Below, piece after piece: positions 42,442 through 53,233 of a stretch of 64,000 nt of DNA (positions are counted from its first letter, which is position 1; the number at the start of each line of letters is the position of its first letter). The notes beneath the pieces are model-generated. The model did not search any database. It saw only the letters and a program-made list of their open reading frames with translations, and was not told the origin of the DNA. This DNA comes from Mycoemilia scoparia (Eukaryota > Kickxellomycota > Kickxellomycetes > Kickxellales > Kickxellaceae). Both the position numbers and the translations under genes were made by a program. The DNA is taken from contig JANBPU010000006.1 of the NCBI GenBank assembly GCA_027575805.1, positions 134,004 to 198,003 on the forward strand. Direction: 5' to 3'.

Positions 42442-43560
42442 ATGTCTACTTTTGATCCTGAAGTGAAAAAGGAAGCTGAATCTATATCCAAAGATATTTC
42501 GATCTCAATTGAACATGCAAAAAGCTATCCTGGTCAAGATGGTCGCTTAGGGTTTGACTTTACAACGTTCTTTGACAGCCTGAGTAAGAGCTATATAAAA
42601 TACATTATGTTTTGTGCTTTATATTTGTAAATATATCTTACCATTTTCCAATTCTTGATTCAAGCGAAGGTCTCTAAAAGGATTGAATATGATTCTTCAT
42701 CGCTCTTCATTATATCGAAGCCCCCCGTTAAAAGCAGTGAAGTTTTGGAGATACTTGAAAAGCTAAAGAGCAGCATTTCTTCCCTCAGCCTTTTGCTTTT
42801 TACAATCCCGGAATCCATGGGAAATAATTGGATTAAGCTTACAAAGGAAAAGATGACGGCAGTCCTAATGGCTTCGCTAGATATGCTAAAAACATATACT
42901 ACAGATAACTCAGAGTCAGAAGGACAGGCGGGTTCTAGAAATCTTTTGCCAGAAGAACTTACCAATTACGTTACCAGGACAAGCAGAGACCTTTTGAACA
43001 TACCAAAAAACAATAAAGAGGCAGTTATGTATATATGGAAGAAGGATATCATGGAACTTGTCCAGGATGCTTGTGATGAACTTAAAGATACGATCGAGAG
43101 TGCTGAAAATGCTGATGATGACCAGGAATCAGACTCAGTATCTATCGATGACTTTGACATGGAATTAAGCAGGGACAAAATTCCTGTAGCAAAAAAGATT
43201 CGAGCACTTCTTTTGCTCATAGCTTGCTTCTGCAAAAAGATCCTTCTGAGATCCATTTGCAGCGATGATAGACTTTCTCAAGAAAAGATTTACTGGCTTG
43301 ACGAGTTGCTTGAAATGACTGCTAGGCTACCAGCAAAGATCGACACATTGATTTCTACTCTAATTGAATGTGAATTGGTTGAAGGAAGCGATTCAACCGA
43401 GATTTCCAAACTAATCCAGGATCTAGCAAAATGCTCAATCTCCATCATTAATCTTGCAATAAATATGACCGATAATGAACATACAGAATGGTTTGAACGC
43501 TGTAAAGATGCACTATTTAAACATCAGCTGTCTTGTACTGAGGAAGTGGCAAACCGATAA
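42442..43560 (+). CDS. CCNDBP1/GCIP-like (cyclin-D-interacting) protein
   Basis: The animal relative GCIP binds cyclin D and GRAP2 and dampens cell-cycle entry; the fungal role is unknown. Two exons, 42442-42583 and 42665-43560 (345 aa). The protein is almost entirely helical and acidic: LEILEKLKSSISSLSLLLFT, the family-like block YVTRTSRDLLNIPKNNKEAV, an acidic loop AENADDDQESDSVSIDDFDM, IRALLLLIACFCKKILL and the C-terminal EHTEWFERCKDALF. The block order matches the GCIP domain. It lies between the securin candidate and APC2. Family assignment is by pattern recognition and should be confirmed with a profile search. Confidence 0.65.
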
Positions 43561-44047
43561 AGCTATTGTGTTGCTTTGCGACTGTATTACAAGAACTTTA
43601 GAGATATGGCGAGAATTCACTAGAGATCGACTGTGAAATAGACAGAAATGGGTTTTCAGACTTTGGCCCAATTATAGGATATATTCTATACAGCTACTTA
43701 GGATCCATTTTTGTCTATGGCCTTGTGAATTTTGTCCGTATGGCTACACAAAATATATTCCAACAAACATTTTTGTCAACTAAGTTTTTTGCCTTCCCCC
43801 CAATTAAAAATAGCAAGACTTTTGCGTTTAAAATCTCTTTGAGACCGGTGTTTTGAATAAAAAGCAAATAAATGCTTTGCAGATGATTAAGCATTTTATT
43901 ACTCCTATGGAGGTAGCTGTATGCCAAGCAAATAAATGCTTTGCAATTTTCTAGCATTGATCATTGTACCCATAACTACTATCTGTTACTCTACTTTATT
44001 TAACCACATATTTACTTCTGTTTTGTTAAACTATAAGAATTATAAGG
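43561..44047. other. CCNDBP1-like to APC2 gap with repeat D2
   Basis: Contains repeat D2 and its 20-bp direct repeats (43862-43945), and the APC2 5' region. Confidence 0.5.
43862..43945 (-). mobile_element. Repeat family D, copy D2: short retro-insertion with 20-bp direct repeats
   Basis: A 20-bp sequence (AAGCAAATAAATGCTTTGCA) occurs at 43862-43881 and again at 43926-43945. Between them are 44 nt; 43883-43925 is the exact reverse complement of 5384-5426. Relative to D1 it is shorter at one end while the AATAAA-containing end is shared, the pattern left by 5'-truncated reverse transcripts. Confidence 0.65.
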
Positions 44048-47000
44048 ATGGAATTCAACAACCTGTTCTCTTCAAGACTAAACGCAGAGTCGATTACATC
44101 TGCATATCGTAGTTTTAGTGCTGGAATTCCTTCAAACAATATAAAAGAATTCAAAGAACCCCATTTGAGTCAGGATATTGTTGATTGTAGGTATCATTTA
44201 GGAACAATTAACGAACGAATAAAAGGCAGGAATTTTACTAAAGTATGTTTATGATATAGTATTATCTGGACACGAAAAAATAAAGGAGGTTGTGGAAAGC
44301 TTGAACAAGATTGAACTAATCCCAAAATCAACTGAAGAATGTCTGGAATACCTGGACACCCAGGCCCAGCTTGCAGACAAACACATGGGTAGCTTTGAGG
44401 GTCTCGTATTATCTTTATCCAACACTTATAACTCGCTTGACAAAACACTCCGCTCTAGGTAAATACAATACTATATATTTGCATGATAATGCGAAACTGC
44501 ATACACATATATTTCTCACACATACATATTACCTAATTAGATACTGGCCAGCAATTACAAATAAAGTCGATACGCAGCATGTCAGAGAATTTTTGGTGGT
44601 ACTTTCCTACTCGATATACAAAGCATTTGTTTATGCACAAAAGAACAATGCTGTTCGAGTAGAAAACCACTCTATAGTCTGGGAAGTAGAACACAAAAGC
44701 TACAGAGACTATATTGCTGACCTAAAAACAAATTCCCAGGAATCTCGGGACGATGAGACATCTGATCAGGACAGCGATACTGTGGATGAAATGCAGCCAT
44801 GCTTTAACACTCGGATCACGGAGGTCATTATCAGAAAAGCCGAATCACTAGGCTTAGAGATCAGAAACATCGGCCTCCAACATTTACTGTATAATGCCGC
44901 AAAAGCAACACTTTTGTTGATTGTTCGTTCACATATATCTAAAACTTGCGGAGGAGAATACGACAGGCACGTATTTGGCGGGTTAATAGAATGGTATAAC
45001 AATACAATATTTCCGTGGTTGAAACTACTTTTGAGAGGTATATCTAGTAAGTCGGTGTAACTTATTTGGTTATAATGTCAGAATGGTTCTATAAACTAAC
45101 CATGCCTCACGAACATTTAGGAGAAGCGTGCTTCCTTAAAGAATCTTTCGAAGTATTGTGCAAGGAATTTTCAAATTATAGGTAAAATACACCTTTATTA
45201 TATATGCATCAAGCGCATAATAAATAGACAAAATGGCTGTTGTATAATGCCTAATATGCCACATTTTTATTAAAGAGTGCATGAGCTTTTTGATATAATT
45301 GTTGACTTTCCTGGATCTCTGCCCGCCATCGAAGACTTGAAGGTAAACGCCACAAAAGCTTGGTACATATTCGGCAAACCCTCTGTGGCTTATCTCTGGA
45401 TTAATAAGTTGAATGACCATATGCATTCGATTACTGAATAGTTTTGTCTTGAGTACAACGGACATCGGAGACTAAAGCTAGCCGAAGATTTGAAAGAAGC
45501 GTAAGAAACATATATTTCTGGGAGAAACCCAATGTATATTATCTTCTACTGAATATGCAATAATGCGTGCTCTATAATATTGCAGACACTGTGTAACCCT
45601 AGACTCTTTACCCTCTTCTCTGAACAGAACACAAAGACGCTTGCTTCACGCAGGAGCAAACACCGACGATATTCTCACACAATACATCTCAACAATAAGG
45701 TGTCTTCGCATACTCGACCCTAGTCATATCGCATTAGAAATTGTTGCAGCGCCAATCAGGCAATATTTAAAGTAAGAGCCAAATCCCATTCTCCACACAT
45801 ATGCATCTATAAATAGAAACTCACTCTTTATTAAACTTAGGCAACGTGAGGATACAGTAAGATGCATCGTCTTGGATATGGTGTCTGAGGAGTCGGGGTT
45901 ATTCGAAGACCTTGCAAATGGAAGCCCCCTTTCCATCGATGATGACTCTGATGGGGACGATGATGACGATTTCGACAATCCATCGTGGACACCACTTCCC
46001 AGCGATGCAAAAGGGGGTAAGTGCTTTGATAACTGTGATATATTTCAACAGATCGCCGAATACAGAAGTCTATAAGGCTAAAATGGCAATATATGCAGTT
46101 TTCTCATCTGCTAGAAAGAGAAATGTCGATGTAATAAAGCTTCTTGTGAGCATTTTTGACACGAAAGATGTTTTTATCAAGGAATTGGAACGATTGTTAG
46201 CCAAAAAGATCCTCAAGTCCAGTGGCTACAACACTGACAACGAGGCAAGTACCGAAATATGCATGTGTAAAATTATTCCCTCAACTGCAAACAGATATTC
46301 TCAACCAGCATCTGTCTGCGTATAGATCCGACAAGTAGAGGTCCTTAAACTGCATTTCGGTAGCAACCTTCTTCAGCGATGCGAAGTAATGCTAAAGGAT
46401 GTGTCTGATTCTAAGCGTGTGAATCAATATATTAAAGAGCAGAACAAAGAGGTAAGCATACACCGCCATACATTTGTGTTAGAAAATACAATTTTAACAA
46501 TAACTCGTATGGTATAAATCCATACAATATTGCATTTCAATATCTTTTTCTTATAGTTTGCTCTGGACACAACGATCCTTTCTCACCAGTACTGGCCACC
46601 AATAAGCTCTGATGATTTCCAGCTGCCTAAAGAACTTGAAAGGTATGTTGTGGTTAATTTCTTGTAAAATATATTTTTATCACAACCAAATGTTAAAACA
46701 AACCTAAACGTTTCGGTTGTGAAATCCTACAATATCTTTAATCTAAATTTAACACGCATGCATAGATACTTGTTTATACAACAAGAACATATTAACTCAA
46801 AATACTTATTATTATAATATTCTCTTACTCACAGAATACGCACTGAATACGAAAAGCATTTTGAATCATTAAGGCCTGCAAGAAAGCTTGAGTGGAAATC
46901 AAACACTGGAACAGTTGACCTGGAGGTGGAACTTGGTGACGAGCTTCTGACATTTTCTGTCGCTCCTTTACAGGCATCAATTCTATTTTTATTCCATGAA

Positions 47001-47575
47001 AAGGGTTAGTAAAATCCAATCATCTATACCTACAACAACACACAGCTACTATTGCAGCATTCGGCATAACATTAATTTGACAAACTATAGACACACTGAC
47101 TATCGACAACATTGCTGAGGCACTGCAATGCTCTCCAAGTATTATAAAGCCACGCATTCAATTTTGGCTGGGCAAAGGAGTACTATGCGAAATAGAGCCT
47201 GGAGTTTACCAAACGGCAGACACAGCGAAAGAAAGCAAGAATAGCGGTGGACAAGTCACAAACAAGGATACAGGCATGGCTTCTACTATGAGTGGACCTA
47301 TTGATGATGAAGATTGCGACGATGGTAACAACGACGATGATGGGCTTATCCAGTCTGAAGCAGATCAAAAGGCGGAGGCGATGCAGGTTTATTGGCAGTT
47401 CGTTGTTGGTATGCTCACAAATCTCGGTGCACTGCCACTTGACAGAATACACACAATGCTTGGGATGTTTGCACAAGGAACCCCTCCAAGTGTTGAAGAC
47501 TTGCGAAACTTCCTCAATCTGATGGTGAGAGAGGACAAGTTAGAGTTTAGTGGAGGGCAATACAAGTTGCGCTAA
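44048..47575 (+). CDS. APC2: Anaphase-promoting complex subunit 2 (cullin-like)
   Basis: The cullin scaffold that pairs with Apc11 in the APC/C ubiquitin ligase. I assemble 13 exons: 44048-44186, 44260-44458, 44541-45046, 45121-45181, 45276-45342, 45442-45500, 45586-45771, 45841-46016, 46066-46244, 46326-46451, 46557-46642, 46835-47004 and 47091-47575 (812 aa, human 822). Recognisable blocks: EDTVRCIVLDMVSEESGLFEDL, the cullin core IRQVEVLKLHFGSNLLQRCEVMLKDVSDSKRVN, FALDTTILSHQYWPPISSDD, LTFSVAPLQASILFLFHEKD, and the winged-helix tail MLGMFAQGTPPSVEDLRNFLNLMVREDKLEFSGGQYKLR. The intron after exon 9 uses a GC donor (gcaagt at 46245). Early exons are less certain than late ones. Confidence 0.88.
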
Positions 47576-49717
47576 ACCTAAGTACAACAGCCATGTGAAA
47601 TGTGTCTTTTGGTATGAGAGTGGGAAAAGAGATGTCAATAAACACTGCATTATATTTTCTATTTTACAATTATTCAGATATCACAGTTTATTTTTACTTT
47701 TCTCAAAATCTAATTTTAGCTTTCACTACTACTTACAAAGTGCTTACAAAGAATGCTTGGGTGCCATTTTGAATAAAAACCAATAAAATGAAAAACTCGT
47801 GCCTATCACATACATCCTGCCTCCACCGGTTCATGTCCAGGTTTTGTCAAGGGTAATGTGTAATATTTTGACAATGCGAATTCAGCCAACAGTGTTTGGA
47901 TGCAACACTGAAAGCCTCGCAAAGGAACATTGTGGCTTTAGGAGTAGAGAAGCCCGCTTATTTGGCCCCTTTTCTAATTCAACCGGTTTAAAGGTAATTA
48001 GTGGGTTTATGGAATCTATTTTTAGTAACAAAAGCTGCTTTCAGTGTTGTGGATTGCTCCACATACCAAACTAATTTCTGACACACATTATTTGGTTGCG
48101 TGTTTGTACTGACTGTCCACGATTCATCACCAAATTTTGACATGTGCTTGTCACATATGGATAATTAGAAAAACAAAGTCCAAGGGGAATATAATTGTCC
48201 TGACAAGGTCTTAAGTCAAGCTATTCACAGCTCTTGTGGCGCTATAGTAGGCAAAATGGACAGAATTGATGTGCATACTATATCCATATTGAGGACGACA
48301 ATTTTGTTAATATAAAAGCCCTGCTCATTTAGTTAATACCGATGTTATATTGAAGCTATTGTTGTATGGGGACAGCTATTAACAAATACGAAACTGAATG
48401 GCATATGTGGCGTGTAGATTATTGATAAAGGTGCGCCCTATACTTGGATATACCAACTTTCAAGCTGTTGGGAAGCCAAATGTTGTGTAATACTGTGCTA
48501 CAAAACAGTATAGGCAGATAGTATGATCTACCAAGGGTTGAGGATGCAAAGCAACATTACATGTAAACATGTCTCTGCAGCCTGCTTATTCCTTAATACT
48601 TTTAAAAGATATTGCGACAGTAACGGATGACATCGGCCACAGCTCTTGCCGTATGTACAGGTTAAACCTGGAAGTGATTGCTCCTCTAATGCAGACAAAA
48701 GTGGAATCGCGCTTGTAGCGCATACACTTGCTGAGACATCTTTTTTGAAAAAGCGACGGTGGATAAAGGTTGTGCGTATTTCGATTTGCGTGGGGGATTA
48801 TTGATAGGCAGCTTATGCGAAAAGTCGGACCAAGCAAATTGATGGCTTACATGATCTGGTATTCAAAAGAACAGACTTGTGTTTGTATGTTAGCTAATAG
48901 AACACAGGGGGTGCACAAGGTACACCGGATTAGGGCGGGTTATTGTGGTGGTAGCACCATCAGTAGGCTTGGTTAGCACTATTAACAGCCTAGTCATCCT
49001 CTTTGCTGCTGATAAACTGCAACAATGCAACTTATGCTGGATGCTGACAGGTCTATTGTTATTGGTTCTGCGTCATATTCCCACTGGGAAGATGCGTCTC
49101 CCACTCTGATTGTCCTTCAGCCCCACTTCCACTCAGAGTTCCTTTCTCTAATACAAACTTAGTATGCATTTGCAGGCTAGTGTGGATGAGAAAAGGCGGG
49201 AGCGCTCAAGCTTGGTTAAGTGCGACTGTACCTAAAAATAGATTGCCCAGCTATTCTCTGTTCCCCCATTTTGTTCTCCAAGCTATTTTTTCTCTTCAAG
49301 TCCATCTTATTGCTTTTATCCTCCACTTGAAAACGTTATAAAAATATCTCCACTCTTCTATTTTCAGCAAAAGTATCAATCATTCCTTTTCTCCAAAGCA
49401 CATTTGCATACAGCCCACACACATAAGTACACTTTGCTCTATTATCGAGCAAACTCTAATAGTGGGACCAACATTAGTATTTTCGTCTCTATTGTACTCT
49501 ATATTTTGCTAGGGCACACAGCCATCTCAGTCTTCTTTACCGCTTGATAAAGCTAAATCTTAATAGTTTCCAGTTATCTTGCACAAACTTTCTTGCTCGA
49601 CGCCCCAACATCATCGTTCTCTATTTATAGTCTGCACTCAGGTCACTGTTATTTTGCGGCTAATTTTGTCCCTTTCCTTCCTAAAAAATCAATAATATAT
49701 AAAGAGTTGTTATCGCT
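47576..49717. other. 2.1-kb gap upstream of the MADS-box gene
   Basis: Short ORFs here (for example 48586-48837 minus and 47799-48074 plus) show no family resemblance. The last ~500 bp are rich in C/T runs and probably form the promoter and leader of the MADS-box gene. No repeat-family copy was found. Confidence 0.4.
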
Positions 49718-51340
49718 ATGGGTCGCAAAAAGATCAAGATTCAGACCATCCGTGATGATCGTAATCGCCAGGTAACTTTCCTTAAGAGAAAGGCTGGCCT
49801 TATGAAGAAGGCATACGAACTCAGTGTCCTCTGCGACTGCGAGATTGCCCTAATCATCTTTAGCTCTCAAGACAAGCTGATCCAATACGCAAGTTCCGAT
49901 ATGGATGGTATTCTCATGCGCTATACCGAGTACGGAGAGCCTCACGAGAGCCTTACTAATGCTGAGTGCGGCTCCATGTTCAATGATGGCGAAGGTGATG
50001 GCATGGGTATATACAATGCGCAAAACGCCCAGGCAAGCCCAGCTAATGAAAATCAAAAGGCTCATGACCAGTCTTATGGCCGGACAGCCCCCGTTGTCGT
50101 GTCATTATCCGACAATGGAGTGGCCACTTCAAACATGACACATCATACCTCAGCTGTTGGTGCTGCTCCAAACCCACCGCTATCTACTCCACATATGTAT
50201 GCCGACCCATCCTCGGTTGACCCAATGTACAGTATTGGCGAGGACCCTAACATGGGTGGAATGTACGGTCCTGTCACTGGGCCCGCTAATATTCGCTCAA
50301 TGGAAATGCCTCCCACATTCTACCCTAATAATGGATACCCTGGCGGCCCCGAGCGCGATATCTACTCAGGAATGGGTGCCTACTCCATGGGCCCTCAAAT
50401 GGTACCACCTATGCCATCTCCTTATAGCTACACATCCCATACTCCTGGACCATACTCGCAATACCCTGTTCCCGAGTTCCGTTCTCCTCTTCCCATGGCT
50501 CATCAGGTTCCTCTAACTGCTCCTGGGTACCGGGTTGGTTCTCCAATGGCAAATGCAGGCCTTGGACACTACCAGTCTAGAGTCCCTGGCGGCTTCAGAG
50601 CTCCTGTCTCTCCTTCTCCAACCACAAAGTCGACTGGCTTCGAAGAGCCACCAAATATGTACAGCAGTATGCCTACTGCTCCTCTTGGATCTTTCCCTCA
50701 GGATGGTTCAGGTCACCTACAAGGCCGCCCACGCTCCGCCTCTATGATTGCTACTCGCTCTATAAATCCTAACGATCCAGAGAACATGCACAATGCTGGA
50801 AAACACTCAAGCGTCTCTTCTGGAACCATTGAGAACAAATTGGATGTGTCTCCAAAGAGCGGCTCGACAAGGCGGACATCCAATTTAAAGTTGGATATTA
50901 CAAATGAAATTACACAAGGCATCAATGCCAAATTTGACCAAGCCGAAAGCCAGAGCCAAGCTTCACAGCAGCAGGGCTCTGAGGCCAACCAGGACTCTGC
51001 TGCCACTAGTACTACTTCTATAGCCGCTTCTAACACATCTCCTGAGGCATCAAAGGGCGGATCTTCAGTAGCCGCATCTCAGCCTCCAGGCTCGATAATC
51101 ACTGACTTCCCACCAAGCATCAACCCATCGGTCTACTCTGACATATATCAGCCAAATGACACATTTAGTCCTCTGAACTTCGGAACAACCCCTATTATCG
51201 GCCCTTCAACAACAAGTGCATTCCAGTGGCCAATGGCACAGGCTGGCTCAATAAGGCTACATGGCCAGTCCTCACTTAAACGGAGTATACCAGAAGAGCC
51301 AACAAGTACCTCTCCAGAAGGGAAGAAGGCAAAGACATAA
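49718..51340 (+). CDS. MEF2-type MADS-box transcription factor (Rlm1/Smp1-like)
   Basis: A type II MADS factor; fungal relatives such as Rlm1 are activated by the cell-wall-integrity MAP kinase. Single exon, 540 aa. The start [50 protein letters not shown] is a complete MADS domain (1-58), and [20 protein letters not shown] is the MEF2-specific extension. The rest is Pro/Met/Tyr/Ser/Gln-rich and disordered, with many SP and TP sites (SPSPTT, TSTSPEG) that could be MAP-kinase sites. The tail is short and basic (EGKKAKT). Ortholog choice between Rlm1 and Smp1 is not possible by eye. Confidence 0.93.
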   Translation: MGRKKIKIQTIRDDRNRQVTFLKRKAGLMKKAYELSVLCDCEIALIIFSSQDKLIQYASSDMDGILMRYTEYGEPHESLTNAECGSMFNDGEGDGMGIYNAQNAQASPANENQKAHDQSYGRTAPVVVSLSDNGVATSNMTHHTSAVGAAPNPPLSTPHMYADPSSVDPMYSIGEDPNMGGMYGPVTGPANIRSMEMPPTFYPNNGYPGGPERDIYSGMGAYSMGPQMVPPMPSPYSYTSHTPGPYSQYPVPEFRSPLPMAHQVPLTAPGYRVGSPMANAGLGHYQSRVPGGFRAPVSPSPTTKSTGFEEPPNMYSSMPTAPLGSFPQDGSGHLQGRPRSASMIATRSINPNDPENMHNAGKHSSVSSGTIENKLDVSPKSGSTRRTSNLKLDITNEITQGINAKFDQAESQSQASQQQGSEANQDSAATSTTSIAASNTSPEASKGGSSVAASQPPGSIITDFPPSINPSVYSDIYQPNDTFSPLNFGTTPIIGPSTTSAFQWPMAQAGSIRLHGQSSLKRSIPEEPTSTSPEGKKAKT

Positions 51341-51987
51341 TGATACAAGTTACCGATTTTTTGCTATTATTCCTCCATATTTTCCATTATCAGTGTATAT
51401 ATATAACATTAATTATTTTCAAACATTACTTTATTTGCCTCTATCATTATTTTTCAATCATTTAATGCAAATGAGCAGCAGTGTTCATGCTTGCAAACAA
51501 TTTACTTTTTGGATTTTCATTGTTGATTTTGAAATCTGCAACAATAAAAGTAGTTTGATACATTTACTACAATTGAAAATTAGGAAAAAGTCCATTGCCC
51601 ATACATTGGTATTTTTGGCTTTCAGATGTTTTATAAAAATAGTGAAATTACGTTTGTGGTCAAACATGGTTTTGTGCTGAATCTTCTCTTGCTACAAAGT
51701 ACAATTGTGTAATATGTCTAATGTTGCCTCACATCTATTTACCCTTTGTCTGGCATAATGAAACTCCATAACAAATCCTTTTCGTTTTAATTATTACTGC
51801 ATAAACTATAAAAGTTATTTATATCAAATTAATTTATAGTTAAAAATAGAAAAACTATAAAAAGACGCTATTTGTAATACACTTTTGAGACAAACCATAA
51901 TTGTGGCTGCGGGGTTAAAAATGTAGGGGTTCGTAAAAATCATTGGCATTTTTGAAATGGTACAATTAGTGATTGTTGAAGCAAAAG
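51341..51987. other. MADS-box to CCDC90-like gap
   Basis: Very AT-rich 3' flank and short promoter; no ORF or repeat-family copy recognised. Confidence 0.4.
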
Positions 51988-53033
51988 ATGTCTTTTAATA
52001 TAATTAATAGGAAACTATGGATCGGCCCACATATGTATGTTTAATCTCACATATACAGAAATGCACAAATACTTGATGTACTTACTATTGACAAATGAAT
52101 AAATATGTTGGTTTTTGTGCGCATGTTTAAATCATAGCAAGGCGCTACATAGCAGAATCCCGCAAAGGGTGGGCTACTCATCAGCCAAGTTCTTTTTTGA
52201 TACACACAAATTGGTTTCCAGATTAGAGAATGAGGGGTTTTCTCCAGATCAATCCAAAGCAGTAATGAGTGCGCTTTCTGATGTCATCAATGAGAGGTAA
52301 CTTATCAGCACCTTGGCTAGCTGGAACACATAAAAATATAGCTATAGCGTCTGAATACAAACCGTACAGCAATATGGTGAGAATGCTGACAATGTTTTTA
52401 AATGATGTATTATTTGTGTAGTTCGCATTCGCTTCTTAGTGACATAGTAACAAAAACTGAGCAAGAAAAGGTATGTATTTTGAGCCTTTTACCAAGAGTT
52501 GTATGAGTCTAACAAGCCATTAGACTATAACAGGTATTTTGCTTGTCATGATGGTCGAATGGCGATGTAGAATATGTACATGTATAAGGTAGATTTTGCC
52601 CAACTAAAGTCAGAAATACAGATGATGGAAAAAACCGACTTTTCGATAATGAAGGCCGAAAATGAACGCTTAAAAAGCGAAGTTGACAAGTTAAAGCAAA
52701 GACTTCGCGAAGAAATTACCCGCACCCAATCAGGTGTTCGATTGGATATGAGCCTAGAGAAGGGAAGGAATAGAGACGAGCAGGCTGCTCAAGAAATCAA
52801 GATTAGAGAAACAGATGCCAAAATCGAACAAGAAATTGGAACACTTCGAACTCAGATGGAAGCAATCAAATTCCAAATATTGCAATACATGCTTGGTACC
52901 ATTACTGGTGCTGGAGCGCTAATACTTGGTAAGCCACTATATGATCATGAGCAAATCAAACACTTTCGTCCATATCTCCTACTAATGCTTTGTTTTGGTT
53001 TTACTTATAGCCTACCTGAGAATGTTCAAATAG
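51988..53033 (+). CDS. Mitochondrial CCDC90/MCUR1/Fmp32-family protein
   Basis: A DUF1640 coiled-coil protein of the mitochondrial inner membrane; animal members regulate the calcium uniporter and yeast Fmp32 affects respiratory complex assembly. Five exons: 51988-52034, 52138-52296, 52422-52470, 52589-52928 and 53011-53033 (205 aa). Exon 1 was found by frame and splice logic and gives a basic N-terminus without acidic residues, MSFNIINRKLWIGPHIKALHS, as expected for import. The family block FFFDTHKLVSRLENEGFSPDQSKAVMSALSDVI follows. Then comes a long coiled coil (ENERLKSEVDKLKQRLREEI) and a C-terminal membrane helix LGTITGAGALILAYLRMF. The last exon is only 23 nt. Confidence 0.85.
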
Positions 53034-53233
53034 CACACAGATCTCTTTCACAGTCTTTGTATTGTTTTGGTGTCTGCAGTTATTACACAGAGCTTGCCAT
53101 GGTTGTTTATATTTTTGGCAGTATTCAGATAATTTACCCATAACGTCACCGACATGCCAAAAATTAATATCATGCGTTTTTAGACTCCCCTTCTGACAAT
53201 AAACTGACCTCTATAAACACACTGATATAAAGA

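Noticed and set aside
43862..43945. The 20-bp direct repeats read as a CRISPR-like or tandem array
   Set aside because: Only two units exist, the genome is eukaryotic, and the same intervening sequence occurs elsewhere between different repeats, which fits an insertion with target duplication.
44187..44259. Reading straight through after APC2 exon 1
   Set aside because: The open frame ends at 44254 with no cullin resemblance; removing 44187-44259 (branch-like tactaaa, acceptor atag) restores a frame running into the conserved exons.
48586..48837. 83-codon minus-strand ORF in the 2.1-kb gap
   Set aside because: Amino-acid make-up is Cys/Arg/Ser-rich and irregular, with no family match and no splice-linked exons.
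52105..52137. Start of the CCDC90-like gene at ATG 52105
   Set aside because: That frame hits a stop after ten codons; the exon at 51988-52034 spliced to 52138 gives an uninterrupted frame with an import-like N-terminus.
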